NCBI RefSeq assembly: GCF_025833875.1
Contig: NZ_JAOYOD010000001.1
Span: 4,154,001 to 4,218,000, forward strand
DNA: 64,000 nucleotides
From: Reichenbachiella ulvae
Lineage (GTDB): Bacteria; Bacteroidota; Bacteroidia; Cytophagales; Cyclobacteriaceae
Direction of reading: 5' to 3'
The notes beneath the pieces were generated by a model. That model searched no databases. It saw only the letters and a list, made by a program, of their open reading frames with translations, and had not been told where the DNA came from. Position numbers and translations under genes: made by a program. Shown in pieces: positions 15,666 to 25,617 of the stretch; within the stretch, counting starts at the first letter, position 1, and the number at the start of each line of letters is the position of its first letter.

Positions 15666-18479
15666 ATGGCCAAAAAACAAAGTACAATGGCAGAAGCTAA
15701 TATTGACGAATTAGATCCTAAACATTTTATTCTAATCAAAGGAGCTCGAGTCAATAATCTCAAAAACTTGAGCGTGGCTATTCCCAGAAACAAATTGGTA
15801 GTAGTCACAGGTCTGTCTGGATCGGGAAAATCTTCGCTGGCCTTTGATACGCTCTTTGCGGAGGGTCAAAGAAAATATGTGGAAAGTCTGAGCTCCTATG
15901 CGCGTCAGTTTCTCGGCCGGATGGAAAAACCTGAGGTGGATTACATCAAAGGCATATCGCCGGCTGTAGCCATCGAGCAAAAAGTAAATAATCGAAACCC
16001 ACGATCAACCGTCGGAACCACCACGGAAATTTATGATTACATCAAATTGCTTTTTGCTCGAATAGGGGAAACGATTTCGCCTATCAGCGGTGAGGTAGTC
16101 AAAAGAGATACGGTCGCCACAGTAGTAAATGCAATCAATGCCAAAGAGGAAGGGTCGAAATTTATGATTGCTGCTCCTTTGGCCTTGCATGAGGAGCGAA
16201 CGCTCGAAGAAGAACTCAACATCCTACTGAGCAAGGGCTTTACCCGAGTATTGGTAAAAGGTGACATGCAATACATCGAGGAGCTGGATGCGCAAAAGCT
16301 GGACCCTTCTGAGGTGGAAATATTAATTGATCGACTGAGTGTCAATCGAGAAGATGAAGATGCCAATTTCAGATTGGCCGACTCGGTACAGACGGCTTTC
16401 TTTGAGAGCCATGGTTCTTGTCACGTGCATTTTCGTGAAGAGGATGTCGTTCGATATTCGGATCGCTTCGAACTAGACGGAATGGAATTCGAAGAGCCAA
16501 GTGTCAACCTATTCAGCTTTAATAACCCCTATGGGGCATGTCGCAAATGCGAGGGTTTTGGTAAAGTATTAGGCATCGACCCAGATTTGGTGATTGCAGA
16601 CAAGAATCTATCGGTTTACGAAAATGCCATCGTGCCCTGGAGAAGTGAAACCATGAAGAAATGGTTGAAGCCTTTGCTAGACATGGCACATAAAATTGAT
16701 TTTCCTATTCATAGGCCGGTCAAAGAATTGACCGAAGAGCAGATCGAATTGCTCTGGGAAGGAAAAGGAAAATTTGAGGGCATCAATGCCTTTTTCAAAT
16801 TCATAGAATCGCAACTGCACAAGATTCAGTATCGTGTGTTGCTCTCTCGATACAGAGGAAAAACTACCTGTCCGGATTGTAAAGGGACACGTCTGAGAAA
16901 AGACGCCAACTATGTGAAAATTGGTGGCAAATCGATTTCTGAACTGGTTTTGATGCCGCTCGGTGAAGCATACCAATTTTTTGAAGAACTGGAACTGAAT
17001 GAGTACCAGGCCAAGGTGGCTAAACGCATACTGAAAGAGATACAAAACCGATTGGCCTACATGCAGGAGGTTGGCCTTGGATATTTGACCTTGAACCGAC
17101 TGACTTCTACCCTCTCAGGTGGGGAGTACCAAAGAATTAAACTGGCTACCTCTCTGGGAAGTGCTCTGGTGGGTTCGATGTACATTTTGGATGAGCCGAG
17201 TATCGGTCTGCATCCTAGAGATACCGCTCGATTGGGCAATGTGTTGAGTACACTACGGAATTTGGGCAATACGGTAGTAGTCGTAGAGCACGAGGAAGAG
17301 GTGATGCGCCGCGCAGATCAGATCATCGATATTGGGCCTGCGGCTGGTATCCATGGTGGAGAGTTGGTTTTTCAGGGGGGATGGGATGACATTCAAAAAG
17401 AGCAGAATTCTATCACCGCCAGATTCCTGAATGGGACCGAAACCATTCCAGTTCCTACGAGGAGAAGACCCTGGAAATATAGCATCGATCTATATGGTGC
17501 CAGAGAAAACAACTTGAAGGAGCTGGATGTCAAAATTCCTTTGGAAGTTTTGACAGTGGTAACGGGCGTCAGTGGTTCGGGCAAGTCGACGTTGATTCGT
17601 AAAATATTGTACCCGGCATTGGGTAAGATCTTTGGGGTGACAGGAGAAGAAACAGGTAGATTTTCTGGCCTGGATGGTGATTACAAAATGATCCAAAAGC
17701 TGGAGATGATCGATCAGAATCCTTTGGGTAGAAGCTCAAGGTCGAACCCAGTCACCTATGTCAAAGCCTATGATGCGATTCGTTCGCTTTATTCAGATCA
17801 GCCATTGGCCAAACAGCGAGGTTTGAAACCAGCACATTTCTCCTTCAACGTAGAGGGAGGTCGATGTGAAACCTGCCAGGGAGAAGGCGAGGTGAAAATC
17901 GAAATGCAGTTCATGGCCGATCTACACCTGACTTGCGACGAATGCAAAGGCAAGCGATTCAAAGAGGAAGTGCTGGCCATAGAATATAAGAATAAGAACA
18001 TTGCGGATATTTTGGACCTAAGTATCGAGGAGAGTTTGGAATTTTTCGAAGATCAGAAGGCCATCGTATCCAAGTTGCAACCGCTATTCGATGTTGGGCT
18101 CGGTTATGTCAAGCTAGGCCAAAGCTCTAATTCACTCAGTGGTGGTGAGGCTCAGCGTGTGAAGCTAGCTTCATTCTTAGGCAGAGGTCAGGCAGCACAA
18201 AAGGAAAAGATTCTTTTCATTTTTGACGAGCCGACGACTGGCCTTCACTTCAAGGATATAGAGAAATTGCTGGCATCCATCAATGCCCTGGTAGACCAGG
18301 GCAATACTGCCATCATCATCGAGCACAATATGGAAATCATCAAATCTTCGGATTGGATTATCGATCTGGGACCTGACGGAGGTGATCAAGGGGGACAGAT
18401 CTGCTTTGAAGGGACTCCGGAAGAAATGGTGAAGCTGAAGGATAATTATACAGCTGAGTATCTCCGGGAGAAACTATAA
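15666..18479 (+). CDS. uvrA: Excinuclease ABC subunit A
   Basis: UvrA is the damage-sensing ATPase of nucleotide excision repair. The protein is about 937 aa from the ATG at 15666. It has two ABC modules: Walker A sites '[14 protein letters not shown]' and '[11 protein letters not shown]', signatures '[11 protein letters not shown]' and '[11 protein letters not shown]', and Walker B '[12 protein letters not shown]' and '[12 protein letters not shown]'. Two CxxC zinc-binding modules are visible ('CRKCEGFG'/'CPDCKGTR' and 'CETCQGEG'/'CDECKGKR'). The in-frame extension back to 15576 runs through a palindromic repeat and is not part of the family. Confidence 0.97.
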   Translation: MAKKQSTMAEANIDELDPKHFILIKGARVNNLKNLSVAIPRNKLVVVTGLSGSGKSSLAFDTLFAEGQRKYVESLSSYARQFLGRMEKPEVDYIKGISPAVAIEQKVNNRNPRSTVGTTTEIYDYIKLLFARIGETISPISGEVVKRDTVATVVNAINAKEEGSKFMIAAPLALHEERTLEEELNILLSKGFTRVLVKGDMQYIEELDAQKLDPSEVEILIDRLSVNREDEDANFRLADSVQTAFFESHGSCHVHFREEDVVRYSDRFELDGMEFEEPSVNLFSFNNPYGACRKCEGFGKVLGIDPDLVIADKNLSVYENAIVPWRSETMKKWLKPLLDMAHKIDFPIHRPVKELTEEQIELLWEGKGKFEGINAFFKFIESQLHKIQYRVLLSRYRGKTTCPDCKGTRLRKDANYVKIGGKSISELVLMPLGEAYQFFEELELNEYQAKVAKRILKEIQNRLAYMQEVGLGYLTLNRLTSTLSGGEYQRIKLATSLGSALVGSMYILDEPSIGLHPRDTARLGNVLSTLRNLGNTVVVVEHEEEVMRRADQIIDIGPAAGIHGGELVFQGGWDDIQKEQNSITARFLNGTETIPVPTRRRPWKYSIDLYGARENNLKELDVKIPLEVLTVVTGVSGSGKSTLIRKILYPALGKIFGVTGEETGRFSGLDGDYKMIQKLEMIDQNPLGRSSRSNPVTYVKAYDAIRSLYSDQPLAKQRGLKPAHFSFNVEGGRCETCQGEGEVKIEMQFMADLHLTCDECKGKRFKEEVLAIEYKNKNIADILDLSIEESLEFFEDQKAIVSKLQPLFDVGLGYVKLGQSSNSLSGGEAQRVKLASFLGRGQAAQKEKILFIFDEPTTGLHFKDIEKLLASINALVDQGNTAIIIEHNMEIIKSSDWIIDLGPDGGDQGGQICFEGTPEEMVKLKDNYTAEYLREKL

Positions 18480-18911
18480 CCTGCTTTATGCATGAGCAAA
18501 AGCCGGAGTTAATGGTTATTAGGTTAATAGGAGTTGGATTTGTTTAAAAATCGAATGAACCTAGTTTAGCCAGATTGCTAATTATTACTTCAGGTAGAAA
18601 TTCACTAGCATCCAATGCTACGCATTAGAAACTACCTAATGGGTTGAATCGGCGATTTTTCAAACTAAAGTTGCGTCAACCATTCGGAGTATTTCGATGT
18701 AAAAGTGTCGTTAAGAACTCTAGTGCATATTCGAGGTTTTATTTCTACAATACCACTTTGATTATTTTCGTGCCTCTAGTACCTCTACCAATGACGTATT
18801 TGTAAAAGCCAATGTTTTAGCATCATTTACTATTAGGTCATTCAGCATTTGTGGCCTTATAAAACTAAGGCTTAGCCTTTCAGCATGACGATTGCTTTCT
18901 ATATTTGATTC
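18480..18911. other. Intergenic region, 432 bp
   Basis: Apart from the possible sorting-domain remnant and the box TATATTTG at 18900-18907 close to the next start codon, I see no gene, RNA or clear terminator here. An 85-codon minus-strand frame (18762-19019) runs into the namZ-like gene and is a shadow. Confidence 0.5.
18745..18810 (-). pseudogene. Possible remnant of a T9SS C-terminal sorting domain
   Basis: The 432-bp gap between uvrA and the namZ-like gene has no intact gene. On the minus strand it contains 21 codons plus TAG reading GFYKYVIGRGTRGTKIIKVV and a final L. This has the layout of the last strands of a type A T9SS sorting domain (Gly-x-Tyr ... Gly ... Lys-Val-Val-Leu). An in-frame stop lies two codons upstream. 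It is a short match and may be chance; if real, it is a decayed gene end. Confidence 0.3.
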
Positions 18912-20087
18912 ATGAAAGTAAAAACGGGGCTGATGAAGCTCGATAGCCATGTGCAGGAGATCAAAGGCAATGTCGCCTATCTCTGTCATGCGGCATCTGT
19001 CGATGAAAACTATCGTCATGGAATTTATAAAATCAAGTCACTTTTTGGCGATCGTTTAAAAAAACTCTTTTCGCCGCAGCACGGTTTGTTCGCCGATGTG
19101 CAGGACAATATGGTCGAGAGCGACCATTTTTTTCATTCCCATTTTCAACTGCCTGTTTACAGTCTCTATTCAGAAACCAGAAAGCCAAGCGCAGAGATGC
19201 TGGAAGGTATCGACCATGTGATTGTCGATCTTCAGGATGTGGGTACGAGAGTATATACCTATATATATACCCTGACCTATATGATGGAGGCCTGTGCCGA
19301 AAACGGTGTGGAGGTAATCGTACTCGATAGACCCAACCCTATCGGAGGAGTGGCTGTGGAAGGCAATGTGTTGGATATGAGCTTTAGATCTTTCGTAGGT
19401 CGCTATCCATTACCCATGAGACACGGGCTCACTATCGGAGAGGTGGCGGTCATGGCCAAAAGTCAATGGGACCTGAATTGTGAATTAAGGATCATCAAGA
19501 TGGATGGCTGGGAAAGATCGATGACATTTCTGGAAACAGGACTGCCGTGGGTGCTTCCTTCTCCCAATTTGCCCAATCCGGAATCGGCCTTTCCTTTCGT
19601 GGGAACGGTGCTTTTTGAAGGAACGAATGTGTCGGAAGGAAGAGGGACCACTAAGAGCCTGGAGACTGTCGGTCATCCAAAAATCAAAAACTATGATTTG
19701 TTGGAAAGCTTACAAATAGGCTTTGAAAAGGCAAATCTTCGGGGTTTTATCCTGCGGCCTGTTAGTTTTTTGCCTACCTTTCAGAAACATGCCGGTGTGC
19801 CTTGTCACGGATATCAGATCCATGTTACAGATTTTGCCTTGTTCAAGCCCTGGCGAGTAGGTCAGTTGTTGTGCCAAAGTTTCTATCACCACTTGGGTGA
19901 AAACTTTGTCTGGAAACAGCCGCCATATGAATATGAAGAGAAATTGCTACCCATCGATATCCTCAATGGAACGGATCAGATTCGTCATTGGGTAGAGTCG
20001 AATGGGGATTTTCAAAAGCTGGAAGAAATAGAGAATCAGGGATTGGAATCATTTCATAACATGCGAAAAGACATGTTATTGTATTGA
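18912..20087 (+). CDS. DUF1343 / NamZ-like exo-beta-N-acetylmuramidase
   Basis: A 391-aa protein of the DUF1343 family, whose characterised member NamZ releases terminal N-acetylmuramic acid from peptidoglycan fragments. Family blocks are 'KLFSPQHGLFAD', 'DHVIVDLQDVGTRVYTYIYT', 'VLDRPNPIGG', 'PMRHGLTIGE', 'PSPNLPNPESA' and 'LFEGTNVSEGRGTTK'. No signal peptide is present at this start, although many relatives are exported. A role in cell-wall recycling is inferred. Confidence 0.9.
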   Translation: MKVKTGLMKLDSHVQEIKGNVAYLCHAASVDENYRHGIYKIKSLFGDRLKKLFSPQHGLFADVQDNMVESDHFFHSHFQLPVYSLYSETRKPSAEMLEGIDHVIVDLQDVGTRVYTYIYTLTYMMEACAENGVEVIVLDRPNPIGGVAVEGNVLDMSFRSFVGRYPLPMRHGLTIGEVAVMAKSQWDLNCELRIIKMDGWERSMTFLETGLPWVLPSPNLPNPESAFPFVGTVLFEGTNVSEGRGTTKSLETVGHPKIKNYDLLESLQIGFEKANLRGFILRPVSFLPTFQKHAGVPCHGYQIHVTDFALFKPWRVGQLLCQSFYHHLGENFVWKQPPYEYEEKLLPIDILNGTDQIRHWVESNGDFQKLEEIENQGLESFHNMRKDMLLY

Positions 20088-20166
20088 GCAGCACCACAGC
20101 GTCTACCCGATAATCACTAATTTTGAGCCAGCTATTTTAAGCTTATAGATCACGAAAATATTGCAA

Positions 20167-22359
20167 ATGTCAAGTAAACCCGACCCCAAAACCATTATAG
20201 TTTCAAACCGTCTTCCTGTAAAAGTTGTCCGCAATGAGGAAGGACTGGATTTTCAACCTACAGAAGGAGGGCTCGCCACAGGCCTGGGCTCCATCTACAA
20301 AAGCGGAAACAATGTTTGGATCGGTTGGCCCGGGGCGACTTTAGAATCTAAGGCTGAGGAAAAAACCACCTTAGAGATATTAACCTCACAGAGTATGTAT
20401 CCTGTATTCCTCACTGACGAGGATTTGGAGCTTTACTACGAAGGTTTTTCTAATGAGACCCTTTGGCCCAACTTTCACTATTTCAACCAGTATTCGATTT
20501 TCAATGAGGATACCTGGGAGTCTTACAAACAAGTGAATCAAAAATTTGCCGATGCGATTTTGTCTCAGGCAAATAAGAACGATACGATATGGGTGCACGA
20601 TTACCAATTGCTATTGGTGCCAGCACTTTTGAGACAGAAAAAGCCAGATTTGAAAATAGGTTTCTTTCTACATATTCCTTTCCCTTCGTACGAATCCTTT
20701 AGAATCCTTCCTTTCCGAAGAGAGATTCTATTAGGTATGCTGGGAGCGGATTTCTTAGGTTTCCATACCTACGATGATACACGTCACTTCCTTTCTTCTG
20801 TCAACAGATTGGCAGGTATAGGAAACAACCATGGTATCATCAACTACAACAATCGTCAGATCATGGCAGACTCATTGCCAATGGGGATCGACTATGACAA
20901 ATATCATAGTACAGCTTCATTGCCAGAGACACTGCAAAAGGAGGTAGAATATCGTACGGCCATCGGTAGTCCAAAAGTGATGCTGTCCATTGACCGATTG
21001 GACTATTCTAAAGGTATACCTCAACGAGTGAAGGCCTTTGAAAAGTTCCTGGAGCAATATCCTGAATATCAGCAGAAGGTTTCCCTGGTTATGATCGTGG
21101 TTCCTTCCAGATATCAAGTTGGAAAATATAAAGAGCTGAAAGAAGAAATTGATTTGTTGGTAGGTAGGATCAATGGTTGCTTTGGACGATTGAGCTGGAC
21201 ACCTGTTCACTATTTCTTTAGGTCTTATCCGCTTCATTCTTTATCGGCATTTTATAGAATAGCCCATGTCGGTTTTGTGAGTCCATTGAGAGATGGTATG
21301 AATCTGGTGGCTAAAGAATTCATCGCCAGTAAGCTGGAGAAAAAAGGTGTGCTGATTCTGAGTGAAATGGCTGGTGCATCTAAAGAGCTATCAGAAGCGA
21401 TTTTGGTCAATCCAAACAATCAAAAGCAGATGGTAGAGGCGATTAAGGAGGCCCTGGAAATGGAAGAAGAAGAGCAAATCGCTCGTTTGTCTGTGATGCA
21501 GGAAACCCTGAAAAGATATAATATCTATCATTGGGTAGACCTATTCATGAATCGTCTGGATCATGTAAAAAATCAGCAGCTGGCTCAGAAGACTAAGAAT
21601 ATAGATGAAAAGACCATCAAGAAGATCAAGAAGGATTTCAAATCTGCGAAAGAAAAGCTACTCTTCCTGGATTATGATGGTACGTTGACAGGCTTCCATC
21701 CAGATCCGTTGATGGCATTGCCTAACGATGACCTATACACGATTCTGAACAACCTCCTTCTGGAAGAAAACACACATATTGTGATCATCAGTGGTAGAGG
21801 AAAAAATACGCTTGAGAAATGGTTTGGAAATCGTAAAATGGACTTAATAGCTGAACATGGCGTTTGGTTGAGAAAGTCTGGTGCTACCTGGGAAACGATC
21901 ACGGATCTGACTGACTCTTGGAAAGCCGATATCAAGGATGTACTGGAGAGCTATGTGAATAGAACACCAGGTTCTTTCATCGAAGAAAAAGACTATTCGC
22001 TGGTATGGCACTACAGAAAGGTAGAGACAGGTCTGGGAGAACTCAGAACCCGAGAGCTCATGAGCCACTTAAAATATTTGGCCTCTAACCAAAACCTTCA
22101 GGTTTTAGAAGGGGATATGGTGATTGAGATTAAGAGTACGGAAGTGAATAAAGGCCGTGCCGCAGCGAATTGGATCAAGAGATATAATGCAGACTTTGTG
22201 ATGGCTATCGGTGACGACTGGACAGATGAGGATACCTTCAAGGCTATGCCGAAAACAGCGCACACCATCAAAGTAGGTGGTAATCAGTCTGCTGCCAAGT
22301 ATAGTATTTTAGGTCCGGATATGGTCAGGGATTTGCTAAGGGAATTGCCGAAACAATAA
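20167..22359 (+). CDS. Bifunctional trehalose-6-phosphate synthase/phosphatase (OtsA-OtsB fusion)
   Basis: A two-domain enzyme of 730 aa that makes trehalose from UDP-glucose and glucose-6-phosphate. The GT20 synthase (about 1-470) shows 'VSNRLPVKV', 'GGLATGLG', '[15 protein letters not shown]' and '[14 protein letters not shown]'. The HAD phosphatase (about 490-730) shows DYDGT at 502-506, 'IISGRG', 'AEHGVWLR' and 'GDDWTDED'. The order is synthase then phosphatase in one chain, as in plants, yeast and many Bacteroidota. An in-frame TTG six bases earlier is less likely than the ATG. Confidence 0.95.
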   Translation: MSSKPDPKTIIVSNRLPVKVVRNEEGLDFQPTEGGLATGLGSIYKSGNNVWIGWPGATLESKAEEKTTLEILTSQSMYPVFLTDEDLELYYEGFSNETLWPNFHYFNQYSIFNEDTWESYKQVNQKFADAILSQANKNDTIWVHDYQLLLVPALLRQKKPDLKIGFFLHIPFPSYESFRILPFRREILLGMLGADFLGFHTYDDTRHFLSSVNRLAGIGNNHGIINYNNRQIMADSLPMGIDYDKYHSTASLPETLQKEVEYRTAIGSPKVMLSIDRLDYSKGIPQRVKAFEKFLEQYPEYQQKVSLVMIVVPSRYQVGKYKELKEEIDLLVGRINGCFGRLSWTPVHYFFRSYPLHSLSAFYRIAHVGFVSPLRDGMNLVAKEFIASKLEKKGVLILSEMAGASKELSEAILVNPNNQKQMVEAIKEALEMEEEEQIARLSVMQETLKRYNIYHWVDLFMNRLDHVKNQQLAQKTKNIDEKTIKKIKKDFKSAKEKLLFLDYDGTLTGFHPDPLMALPNDDLYTILNNLLLEENTHIVIISGRGKNTLEKWFGNRKMDLIAEHGVWLRKSGATWETITDLTDSWKADIKDVLESYVNRTPGSFIEEKDYSLVWHYRKVETGLGELRTRELMSHLKYLASNQNLQVLEGDMVIEIKSTEVNKGRAAANWIKRYNADFVMAIGDDWTDEDTFKAMPKTAHTIKVGGNQSAAKYSILGPDMVRDLLRELPKQ

Positions 22360-22386
22360 ACGAAGATTCGAAAACAGTCTTAATAG

Positions 22387-22423
22387 AAAATGCAAGCACT
22401 CTGAATGCTTGCATTTTCTTTTT
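22387..22423 (+). terminator. Intrinsic terminator after the trehalose synthase/phosphatase gene
   Basis: AAAATGCAAGCA (22387-22398) and TGCTTGCATTTT (22406-22417) form a 12-bp stem with loop CTCTGAA, followed by CTTTTT. It lies 27 bp after the stop codon. Confidence 0.88.
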
Positions 22424-22473
22424 AAGTCAATGACTAACTCATTATATTACTGGGAGAAGCGGGTTAATAGTGA

Positions 22474-23811
22474 ATGTCTAAGTCTTTTATAAATACGTGG
22501 AGTCTTCATTTTCATGATGAAGAGATTGAAGAAAGTTTCAGGTTGGATAATATTCAGTTTGAATCTAGATTGGTAAAGATATTTCTACTGATGCTGATCG
22601 GTTTCAACGCAATATATGCTGCGAAAGACTTTTATTTTACGGAACAGCGTGACCTGATATCATTACAGTTTCAGGTGTTTTTCATTCTGCCAGTATATGT
22701 GGCAATGAGTGTATATACCAACCGCTTCAAGCATCTATTTCAGAATTTTTCTTTCTACTCCTTTGCAGTTTTTTTGTGTGTATTTACCATCGTTTCCCAA
22801 CTATGCATGTTATACCTCAATGGGGACAATGGTAAGGGACTCGATAGCATCGTATTGATTGCCATATTCGGCTCCTTTATTTTTTCAGGCATACTCTATC
22901 GTCAGATGCTAGGTATCGTGCCATTCGTTCTTGTGGTCTTGATCATATTTCTGGTGTTTCTTTTTGAGCTGCCATTGGTTCGTATCATCAATGTATCGCT
23001 GATTTATACTATGGCCATATGCGCATCGCTTCTTACCAAATACCAGATCGAAAGACAGCGGAGGTTGAGTTATAATCGAGCTGCCTCATTGATGTCTGAC
23101 GAAAAGGACATCAAGGAAAGCTATCTGCGAATCAATGCTCTTAGTGAAATGAGGAGGGATTTGATCGCCATATTGGCTCATGATGTGAGATCCCCGTTGG
23201 CGAGTTTGCAGGGTGTTTTGTCTTTGACGAAAAGTGGAAGCTTGAGCCCAGAGGAAAGCCGTGAATATTTGGAAAAAGTAGAGCAGCAGGTATCTACGGT
23301 CAATTTTTTGGTCAATGACATTTTGATTTGGATTAAGAGTCAGAGTGATGAAGCAGATTTTGAAAAAGGACCGGTGAACTTGTCAAGTATTATAGAGGAT
23401 TTGAAATTCTTGTTTTTAGATGCATTTGAAGAAAAGCAGATTGAGTTTAAGGTGAGTTTGACGATTGATAATGTATATGGTCAACCCGATATGATCAAGA
23501 CGATTCTAAGAAACTTTATTAGCAACGCCATCAAGTTTTCGGATAAGGGAACTGCGATAGTATTAGAATCCAGGCCCGAAGGGAGCAAGGTGAGAATATC
23601 GGTTCGCGATCATGGTATGGGGATGACTGCTGATGAATTGGCGAAGCTTAAAAATACCTTTAATACCAAACTAGGAACCAGAAAAGAGAAGGGAATGGGA
23701 CTTGGGTTAAAAATCTGCCGGGCTTTGATACAGGCACACAAGTCGAATCTGGAAGTAATCAGCCAGCCCAATGAAGGAACTACCATGAGCTTTTTGCTCA
23801 ACCGAGCCTAA
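22474..23811 (+). CDS. Orphan membrane sensor histidine kinase
   Basis: A 445-aa kinase. About six hydrophobic segments fill residues 33-188 with no large periplasmic domain. A coiled-coil linker leads to the HisKA dimerisation helix with phospho-acceptor His236 in 'LAHDVRSPLASLQG'. The ATPase domain follows, with the N box 'NFISNAIKFSDKG', 'VRDHGMGM' and 'KGMGLGLKIC'. No response regulator is adjacent. The signal and partner are unknown. Its TAA overlaps the stop of the convergent WG-repeat gene. Confidence 0.9.
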   Translation: MSKSFINTWSLHFHDEEIEESFRLDNIQFESRLVKIFLLMLIGFNAIYAAKDFYFTEQRDLISLQFQVFFILPVYVAMSVYTNRFKHLFQNFSFYSFAVFLCVFTIVSQLCMLYLNGDNGKGLDSIVLIAIFGSFIFSGILYRQMLGIVPFVLVVLIIFLVFLFELPLVRIINVSLIYTMAICASLLTKYQIERQRRLSYNRAASLMSDEKDIKESYLRINALSEMRRDLIAILAHDVRSPLASLQGVLSLTKSGSLSPEESREYLEKVEQQVSTVNFLVNDILIWIKSQSDEADFEKGPVNLSSIIEDLKFLFLDAFEEKQIEFKVSLTIDNVYGQPDMIKTILRNFISNAIKFSDKGTAIVLESRPEGSKVRISVRDHGMGMTADELAKLKNTFNTKLGTRKEKGMGLGLKICRALIQAHKSNLEVISQPNEGTTMSFLLNRA

Positions 23812-25544
23812 TATTCTTTGATGCTCCAATGCCCCCTCTTGGCTACTTCAGCCGAATTGAATGAAATGTTTCGAATGTCTTCGTAGTTAGGTTTGATTAA
23901 TATCTGACCAGAAACTGTGGCAAGCCCTACCTTCCCTTTTTTTTCTATGATGGCATATCCATCTGTAGTCAGGGTGATTTTGTCATATACAAAAGGGATT
24001 TTGTAGATCATGTCCAGATTCATAATAGCAGCTTTTCCCTTTTTTAGCGCCACGACTGTTTCGCCATTGTCATGAACATCCAGGTCGTCATACTCACATA
24101 GTAGCAGCATTTTTCCGCTTTCATCCATGTAGCCCCATTTACCATTGAGTTTCATGTAGTATCCAGGGCTATGAAGATTTTTGATCAGGCTGTCATATTT
24201 AATATCCACAAAAGGAGTCCCAAAATGATTGAGCATTCCATATTTTCCATTTTGACGAACGATGAATTGATCGTCGTGAGTACTTTCGATGTTAGAATAA
24301 ACCACTCTGGTAATCGGTCTGCCTGATCGATTTACAATCCCTTTCATGCCGTCTTGATGTACGATGGCCAGATCATTGTTGAATCTGGAGATTTCATCAT
24401 ATTCAGTATCTAGGATGAGGATTCCCTGTTTGTTGAGAAGCCCCCATTTTCCATTGGCTTTCACTCGTGCAGTCCCATTAGAAAAAGGCTCAGCTTCATC
24501 GTATTGACATGCGACAAATTCGCCCCCATCACTGTCCAGATAGCCCAATAGCCCTTGACGAGAAACCAGTATTTTTTCATCGCTGACCTGATACCTAAAA
24601 CCTGCGGATTCTGGTTTGTCATAGTGCTTGTCTGAGAGTAGATTTCCTTTGATATCGAATAGCAATATGCCGATGAGGTCTTCTGCATAAAACAAATTTT
24701 GATCTAGCACCTCGACACTTCTATAGTTGATGTCGATTACAGGATTTCCAGTTTTGTCTATGAGACCATACTTACTTTTGAGCCTTACTTGAGCCAATTC
24801 AAAATGAAAGGGTTCCATATTATCATACCGATAGTCAATAATGGTCTGACCTTTTATGTCAATGGCTCCCCATCGGTCGTTTTTTTCGGCAGGTGATAGG
24901 CCCTGAGAAAAGTACTTGAGGTCATCAAACTCCGGTAGGATCGTCATTTCTCCTTTACGATTTAGATAACCGTATTTTCTTCCAACTTTGACTTTGATCA
25001 TACCTTCTCGCATCGGATAGATCTGTCGATAGATAAAATCGGAAAGAATATCTCCTTGATTGTTGGATACAGCCCAGTTTTCCTCTTTTTTGATGATAAT
25101 TAAATCACTACTTAAGGCGATTACTTTTTCATATTCGATAGGTAACAGAACATTGCCAAATCGGTCGACCAGCCCTTCTTTACCTCTCAATTGCACAGTA
25201 AATGCCAGATTACCTTTGGATCGTATATCGTCGTACATAGGTTCGACGATCAAACTATCTTGCCGATTGATTACTCCAAAAAACCCTCTGAATTGAACTA
25301 TCGCCCGGTCATTTTCGAATGGTTCCACTATGTCGTATTTGCAGGGGATGACCAGCTGATCATCGCTATCTACAAAACCCCAAAGATGGGTAGTCTCTGA
25401 TCTGACGCTAATTAGGCCCTCTGATATACCACCTCTGCTATCATACTCACTTTGTGCATACAACCTACCTTGAGCAAAGAGCAGTGTAGCGACCACTAAT
25501 CCAAAGTGCATCAGGCCGTCATGTATGTGAGTGTAAAGCTTCAA
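23808..25544 (-). CDS. Exported WG-repeat protein
   Basis: A 578-aa protein made of about twelve WG repeats, each near 45 residues and ending in patterns such as 'WGLLNKQG', 'YGYLNRKG', 'YGLIDKTG' and 'WGYMDESG' followed by a hydrophobic-P-x-Y-D turn. A hydrophobic signal sequence ends near LYAQ. An ATG 33 bp downstream (25511) would give a more compact signal peptide. WG-repeat proteins are probably binding scaffolds; no activity is known here. Confidence 0.85.
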   Translation of the reverse strand: MKLYTHIHDGLMHFGLVVATLLFAQGRLYAQSEYDSRGGISEGLISVRSETTHLWGFVDSDDQLVIPCKYDIVEPFENDRAIVQFRGFFGVINRQDSLIVEPMYDDIRSKGNLAFTVQLRGKEGLVDRFGNVLLPIEYEKVIALSSDLIIIKKEENWAVSNNQGDILSDFIYRQIYPMREGMIKVKVGRKYGYLNRKGEMTILPEFDDLKYFSQGLSPAEKNDRWGAIDIKGQTIIDYRYDNMEPFHFELAQVRLKSKYGLIDKTGNPVIDINYRSVEVLDQNLFYAEDLIGILLFDIKGNLLSDKHYDKPESAGFRYQVSDEKILVSRQGLLGYLDSDGGEFVACQYDEAEPFSNGTARVKANGKWGLLNKQGILILDTEYDEISRFNNDLAIVHQDGMKGIVNRSGRPITRVVYSNIESTHDDQFIVRQNGKYGMLNHFGTPFVDIKYDSLIKNLHSPGYYMKLNGKWGYMDESGKMLLLCEYDDLDVHDNGETVVALKKGKAAIMNLDMIYKIPFVYDKITLTTDGYAIIEKKGKVGLATVSGQILIKPNYEDIRNISFNSAEVAKRGHWSIKEY

Positions 25545-25617
25545 AAAATTAAGATTATTGAGGTTTTTGAATGGCGAATTTACCTTTAAAATTTTTGCTA
25601 ACGAATCATATGTGTAG

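Noticed and set aside
18762..19019. 85-codon minus-strand frame between uvrA and the muramidase gene
   Set aside because: Its N-terminal two fifths overlaps the muramidase coding region in antisense, and it has no family resemblance. Only the other-frame sorting-domain-like end was kept, at low confidence.
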